Shown here piece by piece: positions 16,689 to 24,393 of a stretch of DNA of 38,676 bases. Made by a program: the position numbers and the translations under genes. The stretch's first letter is position 1; each line of letters begins with the position of its first letter. The notes beneath the pieces are model-generated. The model had not been told where the DNA came from. It saw only the letters and a list, made by a program, of their open reading frames with translations, and ran no database searches. This DNA comes from Oscillospiraceae bacterium (GTDB lineage: Bacteria > Bacillota > Clostridia > Oscillospirales > Ruminococcaceae): contig JAQXHO010000160.1 in assembly GCA_029007315.1 (NCBI GenBank), forward strand, positions 1-38,676, read 5' to 3'.

Positions 16689-17609
16689 TTAATCTTCATC
16701 AGAAATAATTTCCAGAACAATACAGGTTGCATTGTCAGCTCCGCCATGATTGAGTGCTTCCTGAACAAGAATGGCAGCTTCGTTAAAGTAATTCTGAGAA
16801 AGGAGTTCATGAATTTCATCATCGGAAATCATATTGCTTAAACCGTCCGTACAAAGTACAAACTTATTTCCAGGGTGAATGGGAACAGGTCTGCGGCTGT
16901 CAGCATTAAGTCCAACTTCACTTTTATCCGAGCCGATAAATAATGTCAGACGATGCTGATCAGGACTGTTTTCAGCTTCTTCCTCAGTGTATATACCTGC
17001 ATCAAGCTTTTGATTAGCAAGCGTATGATCACGTGTAAGACAAACAATACCAGACTTTTGTTCAAGGTAGATTCGGCTGTCGCCAAGATAATAAAGCCTT
17101 GCATATCCGCCCATGAAATAAAGCATTGCAAATGTTGTTCCACCGCTTAACGATTGCTTTTCACGAAGCATTTCCACAATTGCATTATTCGCTTCCCGTG
17201 TATAATCTGATACAATCTGATCTACTGAACGGTTATTTTCAGCCTGTTCAAGTGCGCTTTCATATTTACGTAAGGTCTGCATTGCAATTTCTGAAGCAAT
17301 TTCACCATATGCAGCTCCGCCCATTCCGTCGAAAACTGCAAAAAATGTTCCATCGGGATTATCAATTGTATATGTAGCAGAGAAGTCATTGCGAAAATGT
17401 TCATGAAGATAAATACCTTTCAGATAAAAATTATCTTCATGATTGCCCCGCACTTTGCCAATATGAGTTGAAACAGAAACACGCAGTCTGTAAGACGCTA
17501 TATCTGAATGCAATAAATTTTTATCAGATTCATCATTGAAAAAGCTGTTTGAATCATCATCAAAATTAAATAAACTTTCTGCTTCGGATTTAGATGAATT
17601 ATAATTCAT
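16689..17609 (-). CDS. PP2C-family serine/threonine protein phosphatase
   Basis: The 306-residue protein has an acidic, polar N-terminal tail of about 40 residues, then a complete PP2C domain: NHEDNFYL (Asp59), FFAVFDGMGG (Asp94), SGGTTF, YLGDSRIYL, LTRDHTL, CTDGLSNM (Asp255) and GGADNATCIVLEI (Asp292). All metal-binding aspartates are present, so it should remove phosphate from Ser/Thr residues in the cytoplasm; no membrane helix is seen. ATG 17609 is used because GGGG lies upstream and the frame before it overlaps the J-domain gene. It has its own likely promoter at 17668-17696, and no partner kinase is in the window. Confidence 0.92.
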   Translation of the reverse strand: MNYNSSKSEAESLFNFDDDSNSFFNDESDKNLLHSDIASYRLRVSVSTHIGKVRGNHEDNFYLKGIYLHEHFRNDFSATYTIDNPDGTFFAVFDGMGGAAYGEIASEIAMQTLRKYESALEQAENNRSVDQIVSDYTREANNAIVEMLREKQSLSGGTTFAMLYFMGGYARLYYLGDSRIYLEQKSGIVCLTRDHTLANQKLDAGIYTEEEAENSPDQHRLTLFIGSDKSEVGLNADSRRPVPIHPGNKFVLCTDGLSNMISDDEIHELLSQNYFNEAAILVQEALNHGGADNATCIVLEIISDED

Positions 17610-17667
17610 TACTGTACCCCTTGTAATTTTATTAAGAATATAATTCTTATTTCTCTTTATATCTGTT

Positions 17668-17696
17668 ATTTTATCATATTTTCTATGATTTGTAAA
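17668..17696 (-). promoter_or_regulatory. Possible internal promoter for the PP2C gene
   Basis: On the minus strand TTTACA (17691-17696) is 17 bases from TAAAAT (17668-17673), in the 113-base gap between the J-domain and PP2C genes. Confidence 0.45.
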
Positions 17697-17722
17697 TAGC
17701 CAGTGGAAATTTAAGAAAATTA

Positions 17723-18331
17723 TCAGTATCTGCAGCAGCAGGAAAGAAGGACATTGCAGATAATATTGTAAGCACAGCATTTTAAGCATTCGCTTGTGCC
17801 GTCTGTCTGAGAATAGGGTGACTGCATTTCACTATACTGATAAGAAGAGCTTTGCAGCTGCCTTAAAAGCATCTGATACTGCATATTGTTAGGTTCCATC
17901 TGAACGGCAGTACGTGCATACTGTAAAGCGGCAGCATTGTTTCTCATGCCTGCCTGTGCAACTGAACTTATATAGTACCATTCTGCATCACGTTCAGTAA
18001 TTGAGTTAAGAACATTTACTGCTTCAGCGTATCTGTGATTCTGGATATAGTTTATAGCTGCTCTTTTGTGCATTGAAGCATCATCAGTGCCTGAAGACTG
18101 ATAATTTCTGTTGCCATAAAAATCTCCGGCAGATGATTTACCCTGCCGTTCATCCATAATCTCCTGATATGCAGACTGGATCTCCCTGAAACGAGCTTCA
18201 TACTCATCAGCATTGGGTTTGTTCATATTCAGATCGGGATGATACTTGCGGCATAGTTTTCGATATGCCTTTTTTATTTCGTCATCAGAAGCATTTCTGG
18301 ATACGCCAAGAATTTCATAAGGATCTCTCAT
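17723..18331 (-). CDS. J-domain protein with Cys-rich C-terminal tail
   Basis: The 202-residue protein opens with a J domain ([23 protein letters not shown] motif at 31-33), then a polar linker, then two or three helical hairpins of TPR type (about 87-160), and a Ser/Gln/Tyr-rich stretch before a tail holding seven cysteines among the last 21 residues. It lacks the zinc-finger and substrate domains of DnaJ, so it is a specialised co-chaperone that would stimulate a DnaK-type ATPase on particular clients. The gene overlaps the DUF5685 gene by 17 bases, indicating coupled translation. The Cys-rich hydrophobic tail could bind metal or membrane; this is not proven. Confidence 0.87.
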   Translation of the reverse strand: MRDPYEILGVSRNASDDEIKKAYRKLCRKYHPDLNMNKPNADEYEARFREIQSAYQEIMDERQGKSSAGDFYGNRNYQSSGTDDASMHKRAAINYIQNHRYAEAVNVLNSITERDAEWYYISSVAQAGMRNNAAALQYARTAVQMEPNNMQYQMLLRQLQSSSYQYSEMQSPYSQTDGTSECLKCCAYNIICNVLLSCCCRY

Positions 18332-19187
18332 CAGTTTCCTCCTTGCTTTTTGTTGTTTCTTTATTTAAATAATCATTTTTTCGTTTTCTGAAGGCAGTCC
18401 ATACACCTGCATATAAAATATTGCGAAGAATATCAGCATTTTTTATTACTGGAAGATATTCAAATGCTGACGCAGCAGGAGCGATCATTATTTTAAGAAG
18501 CTCTTCCACTGAATCGATGAAATCCTGATCATGTTCATTCTGATCAATAAACGGATTGTAGCGATGCTTTTTTTTATCTTTGGACAGATCATCAAAGGCG
18601 TCAGAGATATAAATGAACTTACCAAGATGAAATCCCAGTTCACTGAGAGTTTCAGTCCATACATCTTCCTTGTAGACAAGCACCTCAGAAAGTATCCTTC
18701 CAAAACATGATGCTGTAAGTTCCGGATTCCTGCAGTTTTCCTTTTCAAGCTTCTCAAGCTTCTGAAGTTCTTCTTCAATAATTCTGCATTTATTTATATA
18801 TTTTTTTCGAAGATTATCAGTCCTGCCGGATATGAGAATATTAGCCGTTTTCTTTAAAAGGTTTCCATCGTCCTTCCAGTCATCTTCAAGCTTATATGAA
18901 GCCAATAGAAGACACATATCAGCAGAATATTCAGTAACTTCACTTTTGATGTAATTCTGTTTTTTTAAAGGATGGGCAATACATCTTGACTCTTTCTTTA
19001 CAGACTGAGGCTCATAAAGGCTGTCAAGAAGCAAAGCGAGGAAAGTCAGGTCATAACTTAAGAAAAGCTGTCCTTTCGAACCAAAATGATCTTTTAAAGA
19101 ATGACACAAGCCACAGTAGTATGTCCGGTACTCGTCAAATTCTCTGAATTTCAGTTCCGGTTTGCATATCTGTATATATCCGTACAT
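18315..19187 (-). CDS. DUF5685-family protein
   Basis: The 290-residue, largely helical protein matches the conserved pattern of DUF5685: [14 protein letters not shown] near the N terminus (Cys25, Cys28), [25 protein letters not shown] (Cys69), DDWKDD at 102-107 and [10 protein letters not shown] at 196-205. Function is unknown. The two Asp-rich segments about 95 residues apart in an all-helical protein recall polyprenyl synthase-type folds, but the spacing and context are not enough to claim that activity. It sits between the zinc-ribbon gene (4-base gap) and the J-domain gene (overlap). Confidence 0.8.
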   Translation of the reverse strand: MYGYIQICKPELKFREFDEYRTYYCGLCHSLKDHFGSKGQLFLSYDLTFLALLLDSLYEPQSVKKESRCIAHPLKKQNYIKSEVTEYSADMCLLLASYKLEDDWKDDGNLLKKTANILISGRTDNLRKKYINKCRIIEEELQKLEKLEKENCRNPELTASCFGRILSEVLVYKEDVWTETLSELGFHLGKFIYISDAFDDLSKDKKKHRYNPFIDQNEHDQDFIDSVEELLKIMIAPAASAFEYLPVIKNADILRNILYAGVWTAFRKRKNDYLNKETTKSKEETDERSL

Positions 19188-19191
19188 ATGT

Positions 19192-19587
19192 TCAGCTCCG
19201 CTTTATAAATTCATTGCGGCACTTAGGACAGGTTATTCTTATCCTGCCCTTGCCCTTTGGGACACGAACTTTCTGGCTGCATTGTGGGCAGGTGAATATC
19301 CTGTATCCGGACTTTACAGAATTGCGGATTTCAGAAAATTTACGTCTGACAGGTTCTGTAAATTTTAAAAAGGATTTATTTTCCGAACTTCTTTGAGCAT
19401 AATTCTTTGAAAAAGAACGAAAAAGAAATATGACCGCAACAATAAATGAAAGAAGATTAAGCCAGAAGAATCCGGTAAAAAGATATGCCACTATCAAAAT
19501 AATGTATAATATCAGTAAGAAACGATTTAATTCATCATTTCCATATCGACCTTGTAATAAATTGTTGAGCTTATCTCTGATGTTCAT
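19192..19587 (-). CDS. Membrane protein with C-terminal zinc ribbon
   Basis: The 131-residue protein has two hydrophobic segments (about residues 23-39 and 41-57), a basic linker, and a zinc ribbon with two CPxC pairs (FTCPQCSQKVRVPKG and ITCPKCRNEF). The ribbon probably faces the cytoplasm. It is the first gene of a minus-strand operon with DUF5685, J-domain and PP2C genes. The start is supported by AAGGAGA 5-11 bases before the ATG. An AT-rich region upstream holds a TATAAT (19622-19627, minus) but no clear -35 box. The family is commonly annotated only as a zinc-ribbon protein. Confidence 0.8.
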   Translation of the reverse strand: MNIRDKLNNLLQGRYGNDELNRFLLILYIILIVAYLFTGFFWLNLLSFIVAVIFLFRSFSKNYAQRSSENKSFLKFTEPVRRKFSEIRNSVKSGYRIFTCPQCSQKVRVPKGKGRIRITCPKCRNEFIKRS

Positions 19588-19728
19588 TCCGTTCTCCTTC
19601 CACGCAACAGATACATTTATTATATTATATCACATTTGACTTTACAATAAAATAGAAAAAGAAAAAAATTCACCTATTTTTCATATTAGTCTGAATTATT
19701 CTTTCAATAAAATATCAATACAGTATTT

Positions 19729-19735
19729 TGACGAA
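19729..19735 (+). promoter_or_regulatory. 0A box 1 (TGACGAA)
   Basis: It matches the Spo0A-binding consensus TGNCGAA and lies 41 bases before the -35 box of the Spo0A-like gene. Confidence 0.5.
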
Positions 19736-19758
19736 AAAAACAAACAAATCAAAAAGTA

Positions 19759-19765
19759 TTCGACA
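19759..19765 (-). promoter_or_regulatory. 0A box 2 (TGTCGAA)
   Basis: An exact 0A box on the minus strand, within TTTTGTCGAA, ending 10 bases before the -35 hexamer of the same promoter; a position suited to activation. Confidence 0.6.
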
Positions 19766-19775
19766 AAACACCTCA

Positions 19776-19804
19776 TTTACATATGATATATGTATTAGTA
19801 TAAT
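19776..19804 (+). promoter_or_regulatory. Promoter of the Spo0A-like gene
   Basis: TTTACA (19776-19781) and a perfect TATAAT (19799-19804) are 17 bases apart. Transcription would start near 19811, between 0A boxes 2 and 3. Confidence 0.6.
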
Positions 19805-19819
19805 GTTTATATTATATCA

Positions 19820-19826
19820 TTCGACA
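19820..19826 (-). promoter_or_regulatory. 0A box 3 (TGTCGAA)
   Basis: A second exact 0A box with the same TTTTGTCGAATGA-like context as box 2, 61 bases downstream of it and about 10 bases past the likely transcription start; a position suited to repression. Confidence 0.6.
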
Positions 19827-19885
19827 AAATTGCTTAAAATTGATACTGATTTCAGAAAACAAAAATATAAAGGAGCTATACAAGA

Positions 19886-20560
19886 ATGATGAATTTACAG
19901 ACAAAAGTTTTAATAGACATGAAGGATAAGGCATACGGAGTAAAAATTGCTGCAAATCTTCAAAGAATGGGTATTTATGCCATTGTATCAAATAAAGAGA
20001 TAAATCAATTTGAAACAGAAATGATGTTTGAAAAATATCGCATTATAATAAGCGACATTGCTGAGAGATATGTGGAATGCTGTGTCCAAACGATCATAAT
20101 TACAAATGACAGCAATATGATTGATATGTTGTTATTCCATGATTCTATTTTATACATATCAAAAAGCTTGTCTGTAGAAAGTATATGCAGTCTGATAAAA
20201 TTTACCACAGACTGCGGCGGATACAAAGTAAGAGCAGAGAGAGCGGCGACACGATTCCTCAGAGATATAGGTATACAGGTAAATCTCAAAGGTTATAAGT
20301 ATCTTCGTACCGGTATAGTATGCACAGCGTTACAGCCGGAAATAATGGAAAACTCAACTTACGAAATATATGATGTTGTAGCAAAGAAATATGGTGTACA
20401 ATCCGGCAGTGTTGAAAGAGCAATGAGAAATTCCATTGAAATGGCATATGAAAGATGCCCGGAGCTGATAGCCAAGAAATTTATTTATCCTATAGGAAAA
20501 CCAAGCAATACTGAACTGATAATGCTGGCGGCAGACACAATACGTACATGGGTGTTCTGA
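19886..20560 (+). CDS. Spo0A-like regulator with degenerate receiver
   Basis: The 224-residue protein ends in a Spo0A_C DNA-binding domain (about residues 120-220): FLRDIGIQVNLKGYKYLRTG, the recognition helix GSVERAMRNSIEMAYERC (174-191) and KPSNTELIMLAADTIR. The N-terminal 110 residues follow the receiver fold but are degenerate: the usual acidic pair after the first strand is replaced (KVLIDMKD), although an Asp (57, in IIISD) and a Lys (93, in YISKSL) lie near the expected places. It is shorter than Spo0A (about 260). Three 0A boxes precede it, so it or a true Spo0A probably controls it. AGGAG lies 10 bases before ATG 19886. Confidence 0.87.
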   Translation: MMNLQTKVLIDMKDKAYGVKIAANLQRMGIYAIVSNKEINQFETEMMFEKYRIIISDIAERYVECCVQTIIITNDSNMIDMLLFHDSILYISKSLSVESICSLIKFTTDCGGYKVRAERAATRFLRDIGIQVNLKGYKYLRTGIVCTALQPEIMENSTYEIYDVVAKKYGVQSGSVERAMRNSIEMAYERCPELIAKKFIYPIGKPSNTELIMLAADTIRTWVF

Positions 20561-20610
20561 AGTAGCAATGGCAGATATTGATTTAAACAAGGCGTTATAT
20601 CCTATAGAGA

Positions 20611-20647
20611 AAAGCGGAGCAGTTCTGAAAATGAATTGCTCCGCTTT
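20611..20647. terminator. Hairpin terminator between convergent genes
   Basis: A 15-bp stem (20611-20625 with 20633-20647, one G-U pair) with a 7-base loop lies between the Spo0A-like gene and the SCP2 gene. T-runs on both sides are short (TTTAATATT and TTTTCTCT), so efficiency is uncertain. Confidence 0.65.
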
Positions 20648-20662
20648 AATATTATGACGTTT

Positions 20663-21025
20663 TTACTCTGGCAGCTTTTTTGCTTTTTTCTCATTTTTCT
20701 TTATAGACTCAATAATCTGCTGAAGTTCAAGTGCTTTTCCAAGATCACCTTCAATTTTAAGTTTTCCTATCGTATATGCCATTACAGCATTCATTGAGCC
20801 GTCAGCTATTTTAAAGAAATCACTGCCTGTTGCAATAAGCTTAACATGATGATCGTAGTACTCATAGGGTTCCACATAAAGCTTGCCATCTTTAAGTTCT
20901 ATATAAAACGCACCATTTCCTTCGCCGATTATATCAGCCTGAACAGCCAGATGCTGGGTTAAGTGACTCACATCACTTTTCATAAATTCCTTCTTAGCTG
21001 CTTCAAATATTTCTTCATATGTCAT
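20663..21025 (-). CDS. SCP2 sterol/lipid-binding domain protein
   Basis: This 120-residue protein is a stand-alone SCP2-type domain: an N-terminal helix, strands around GAFYIELKDGKLYVEP, the GSDFFKIADGSMNAVMAYTIGKLKIEGDLGKA segment typical of the family, and a Lys-rich tail. SCP2 domains bind fatty acyl or other hydrophobic ligands in the cytoplasm. Of two in-frame ATGs, 21025 is preferred because AAAGGTGA is 7 bases before it. It lies 27 bases after the acyl-CoA ligase remnant, so the two were probably an operon for fatty acyl metabolism. Confidence 0.85.
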   Translation of the reverse strand: MTYEEIFEAAKKEFMKSDVSHLTQHLAVQADIIGEGNGAFYIELKDGKLYVEPYEYYDHHVKLIATGSDFFKIADGSMNAVMAYTIGKLKIEGDLGKALELQQIIESIKKNEKKAKKLPE

Positions 21026-21052
21026 ACTCATTCACCTTTTCACAAATTATTT

Positions 21053-21631
21053 TCAGCACAATATGCCGTGAGAAGTCTGGTTTCTCTTAATTTTATTTGA
21101 TGTTGTTTTATCAAATTCGCACTCTCTGATTCTGAGTCTGTGAATAGCCTTGGAGCTTGAAACAGACTTATTTATCTCATTGATATGATCTTTGCATATT
21201 GATTGCATCTCAGTTTTAGTCATATCCTTGCAATATTCTGCATTAGGGAAAATCTCAGCACAGATTATTCCTTCCTCAGCATAAACAAGAACTTCGGAAA
21301 GCCAGTCAAGACCTGCAAATTTGTTTTCCAGTTCTTCGTGGGATACATTTTCGCCGTTGCTGAGGATAATGAGATTCTTTTTGCGTCCTGTAATGTGAAT
21401 ACAGTTATTTTCATCAGCAAAACCAAGATCACCTGTCATAAGCCAGCCGTCTTCAGTAAGTGATTCGGAAGTAGCCTGTGCATCCTTGTAATAGCCCATC
21501 ATAACTGAAGGACTTTTTGCCCAGATTTCACCGTCAACAATTTTAATAGAACAGCCGTTTACTATTGCACCAACGTCATCGCCGCCTGCATTTGCAAGAT
21601 TACCTGTAGAGATACGAGGTGAACATTCAGG
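21053..21631 (-). pseudogene. C-terminal remnant of an AMP-forming acyl-CoA ligase
   Basis: About 190 codons remain out of the 550-600 usual for the family. Homology begins abruptly at PECSPRIS (the TECSP motif), and continues through DGEIWAKSPSVMMGYYKD, DGWLMTGDLG, GRKKNLIILSNGENVS and the C-terminal KTTSNKIKR. The P-loop and most of the adenylating domain are missing; upstream the frame runs through unrelated Ser/Ala-rich codons to a stop near 21728 with no start codon. Translation could begin only at the internal ATG near 21502, giving an inactive fragment. The promoter of the asparagine synthetase-like gene overlaps the lost 5' part, pointing to a deletion. Confidence 0.8.
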
Positions 21632-21720
21632 CGAGCTGAAAAATATTGCAGACGACGCAGCAGCAGAAATAGATGTGAGCCGGAGCAGCAGACAGTGAGA
21701 AATATAAGACGAACTTTTTA

Positions 21721-21749
21721 TTGACTATTTCTTACATATGTGATATTAT
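21721..21749 (+). promoter_or_regulatory. Promoter of the asparagine synthetase-like gene
   Basis: TTGACT (21721-21726) and TATTAT (21744-21749) with a 17-base spacer, about 50 bases before the start codon. Confidence 0.55.
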
Positions 21750-21801
21750 TTTATCATAGGAATTAATATATCCTAAATTAACAGTTTTAAGAGGTGCAGA
21801 T

Positions 21802-23340
21802 ATGATAGAAATTAAAGAATACAGAGGACATATACGCAACTGGGAAGATTTATGCGGCATACTGAATATTGACAAAAAGCTTTCAAGAGAAGAAAGAGAA
21901 AATGAAATTCTGAAAAAGGCATATGAAACATGGGACTGTGATATGGCAGACCATCTGTACGGAATGTTCGCTTTTGCATTATGGGATACTGATGAAGAGA
22001 AACTCATCTGTATACGTGACCAGTTCGGAACCAAGCCATTTTACTACTATGTAACTGCTGACGGCAATCTTCTTTATGGAACAATGATCCGCAGTATCAT
22101 GTCACAGGAGGGCTTTGTCAAGGAACTGAACAGAGATGCCCTACAGCTGTATATGAGTCTTACATATACTGCGGGAGAAGATACGTTTTTTAAAGGCGTG
22201 AAAAAGCTTATGCCGGGATGCTGTCTTACATGGCAGAACGGAAAAATGGAAATAAAACGTTACTGGAAGCCGGAATTCAAACCGGATAACAGCAAAGATC
22301 TCAGTGCCTGGGCAGATGAGATTCATACTGTAATGAAGCAGATGATGAAAGAAATAAAAACACCGGATGAAACAGCATATTCTTTCCTGTCAGGCGGTGT
22401 TGACTCATCATATGTTCTTGCAATGTCTGACGCTCAGACAGCTGGCTGCTGCGGCTATGATGATGAACGCTTTGATGAATCCGGTATGGCTGCTGAAACT
22501 GCAAAGCTTCTTAACAGAGAATTTTCAAGATGCGTTATTACGCCGGAGCAGTATTTCAGCACAGTTCCATATGTAATGTATAATATGGAACAGCCTCTGG
22601 GAGACGCCTCTGCAATTGCGTTTACAATAGGCTGCCTTGAAACAGCAAAACATACAAAGCTTTGTTATTCAGGAGAAGGTTCTGACGAATTCTTCGGCGG
22701 ATACAATATGTACCGCAACGCAGAACGATACGGTGATAATCTGAAAAATTTCTATGTGGGAAATACAAATATTATGAAGGAAGAGGAAAAACAGAAAATA
22801 CTGAAGTATTACAATCCAGATGTATTGCCCATAAATCTTGTAAAGAATATTTATGAAGAAACAGAAGGACTTGATCCGCTGACTAAAATGTCCGATGTAG
22901 ATATTCAGATATGGCTTGAAGGTGATATTTATCTAAATGTTGATAAAATGAGTACAGCGGCAGGACTGGAAATAAGAATGCCTCTTACAGACAGAAGAAT
23001 TTTTGATATTGCATCACGTATGCCTTCTGAATACAAGGTTAATGCTGAACAGAACAAAGTTGCATTTCGGACAGCTGCAGCTTATGTTCTTCCGGAGGAA
23101 ATAGCATTTCGTAAAAAGCTTGGATTTATTGTACCGATAAGAATATGGCTTGCGGATGACAGGTATAATCAGGATGTCAGAAGACTCCTGAGCAGTGATA
23201 CAGCAGCAGAATTCTTTGATCTTGATGAAGTCGGCAAAATATTTGATGATTATATCGGCGGAAACTCTGATAACTGGCGTAAAATCTGGACTATATATAC
23301 TTTTCTTGTATGGTATGAAGAGTATTTCATCAAAAGATAA
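21802..23340 (+). CDS. Asparagine synthetase-like protein lacking the N-terminal Cys
   Basis: The 512-residue protein has a shortened glutaminase-type domain followed by a full synthetase domain. The start MIEIKEYRGHIRNWEDL lacks the Cys2 nucleophile and the roughly 50-60 residues that normally precede GMFAFALWD (here at 54-62); RDQFGTKPFYY follows. The synthetase part has the PP-loop SGGVDSS (197-203), GEGSDEFFGGY and the region KMSTAAGLEIRMPLTDRR. It therefore should use free ammonia, or ammonia from another protein, to make asparagine or a related amide. GAGGTG lies 6-8 bases before the ATG, and a promoter is at 21721, so the short form is the intended product and not an obvious recent truncation. 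Confidence 0.85.
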   Translation: MIEIKEYRGHIRNWEDLCGILNIDKKLSREERENEILKKAYETWDCDMADHLYGMFAFALWDTDEEKLICIRDQFGTKPFYYYVTADGNLLYGTMIRSIMSQEGFVKELNRDALQLYMSLTYTAGEDTFFKGVKKLMPGCCLTWQNGKMEIKRYWKPEFKPDNSKDLSAWADEIHTVMKQMMKEIKTPDETAYSFLSGGVDSSYVLAMSDAQTAGCCGYDDERFDESGMAAETAKLLNREFSRCVITPEQYFSTVPYVMYNMEQPLGDASAIAFTIGCLETAKHTKLCYSGEGSDEFFGGYNMYRNAERYGDNLKNFYVGNTNIMKEEEKQKILKYYNPDVLPINLVKNIYEETEGLDPLTKMSDVDIQIWLEGDIYLNVDKMSTAAGLEIRMPLTDRRIFDIASRMPSEYKVNAEQNKVAFRTAAAYVLPEEIAFRKKLGFIVPIRIWLADDRYNQDVRRLLSSDTAAEFFDLDEVGKIFDDYIGGNSDNWRKIWTIYTFLVWYEEYFIKR

Positions 23341-23391
23341 CAGCGGAAAATGTTTTACTTCGCTTTTTATGGAGAGTATTTCAGATAATGC

Positions 23392-23420
23392 TTGAAATTT
23401 TATTACAGATATGTTATAAT
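23392..23420 (+). promoter_or_regulatory. Promoter of the cyclophilin gene
   Basis: TTGAAA (23392-23397) and perfect TATAAT (23415-23420) with 17 bases between. Confidence 0.6.
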
Positions 23421-23451
23421 GTATTCATATTGATATTATGGAGGAAAAATA

Positions 23452-23922
23452 ATGGTTATTATTGAAATGGAAAATGGGAAAAAAATAGAAATTGAACTGT
23501 ATCCGGAAGTTGCACCTATCACCTGTGAAAATTTTGAAAAACTGGTAAAGGACGGCTTTTACAACGGTCTTACATTTCACCGTGTAATTCCGGTATTTAT
23601 GATTCAGGGCGGTTGTCCCGAAGGCACAGGCATGGGCGGTCCCGGCTGGAATATTAAGGGTGAATTCCTGGCAAACGGCGTCGCTAATAATCTTAAGCAC
23701 ACAAGAGGCGTTATTTCCATGGCACGTGCAATGAACCCGAATTCCGCAGGTTCACAGTTCTTTATCATGCACGAAGACGCTCCGCATCTTGACGGTCAGT
23801 ATGCTGCATTTGGCAAAGTAGTATCCGGTATGGATGCTGTGGATGAAATTGCAGAAGTTCAGACGGATTACAATGATAAGCCGCTGACAGCACAGATTAT
23901 GAAAAGTGTAACAATTAAGTAA
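23452..23922 (+). CDS. Cyclophilin-type peptidyl-prolyl cis-trans isomerase
   Basis: The 156-residue cytoplasmic cyclophilin speeds proline isomerisation in folding proteins. It has the catalytic Arg in FHRVIP (43-48), FMIQGG, the substrate-pocket segments ISMARAMNPNSAGSQFFI and LDGQYAAFGKV. No signal peptide is present. GGAGG precedes the ATG by about 7 bases. A hairpin separates it from the Fur-family gene, which may be read partly from the same transcript. Confidence 0.94.
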   Translation: MVIIEMENGKKIEIELYPEVAPITCENFEKLVKDGFYNGLTFHRVIPVFMIQGGCPEGTGMGGPGWNIKGEFLANGVANNLKHTRGVISMARAMNPNSAGSQFFIMHEDAPHLDGQYAAFGKVVSGMDAVDEIAEVQTDYNDKPLTAQIMKSVTIK

Positions 23923-23934
23923 GCATAATTATGT

Positions 23935-23962
23935 ACTGCCGCAGTAAGATAACTGCGGCAGT
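23935..23962 (+). terminator. Hairpin between cyclophilin and Fur-family genes
   Basis: An 11-bp perfect stem, ACTGCCGCAGT with ACTGCGGCAGT, has a 6-base loop; only TTT follows. It may be a weak terminator allowing some read-through into the regulator gene, for which no separate promoter is apparent. Confidence 0.6.
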
Positions 23963-23982
23963 TTAACTGTAAGAGGTATGAT

Positions 23983-24393
23983 ATGGCACGTTCAGCAAAT
24001 TATAATACAAAGCAAAAGGAACATATTCTGAAACTGCTTATTGAAAACAGTTCATCACATACTACAGCCGGCTATATTTCCAGCTGCCTGCAAAGCCAGG
24101 GAACACCTGTAGGAATAGCAACGATATACAGATATCTTGATCAGCTTGCTGATGAAGGCGTTATAAGAAAATATACGATTGACAATAAAACAGGTGCGTG
24201 TTATCAGTATATTGGCGAAAAGAAAGAGTGCAGGGAGCATTTTCATCTGAAATGTGTTAAATGCGAAAAACTTTTTCATGTGGAATGCGACTATCTGAGC
24301 GATCTTGAGAAACATATTCATTCTCATCATGGCTTTACAATTGACCATACAAAAACTGTTTTATATGGCTGCTGCAAAGATTGTTCTGATTAA
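23983..24393 (+). CDS. Fur-family metal-dependent transcription regulator
   Basis: The 136-residue protein has an N-terminal winged helix (HTTAGYISSCLQSQG; recognition helix GIATIYRYLDQL at 44-55) and a C-terminal metal/dimerisation domain with HFHLKCVKCEKLFHVEC (Cys91, Cys94) and YGCCKDC (Cys131, Cys134) forming the structural zinc site. It would repress target genes when its metal is bound. Iron (Fur), zinc (Zur) and peroxide (PerR) branches cannot be separated safely here; no metal-uptake gene is nearby. AGAGG precedes the ATG. Its stop overlaps the end of the convergent small gene. Confidence 0.9.
   Translation: MARSANYNTKQKEHILKLLIENSSSHTTAGYISSCLQSQGTPVGIATIYRYLDQLADEGVIRKYTIDNKTGACYQYIGEKKECREHFHLKCVKCEKLFHVECDYLSDLEKHIHSHHGFTIDHTKTVLYGCCKDCSD

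Noticed and set aside
17610-17789. Longer N terminus of the PP2C protein
   Set aside because: The frame would overlap the J-domain gene and pass the likely promoter; ATG 17609 has a ribosome-site-like GGGG upstream.
20568-20657. Short ORF (29 codons) after the Spo0A-like gene
   Set aside because: It has no ribosome site and runs through the terminator hairpin.
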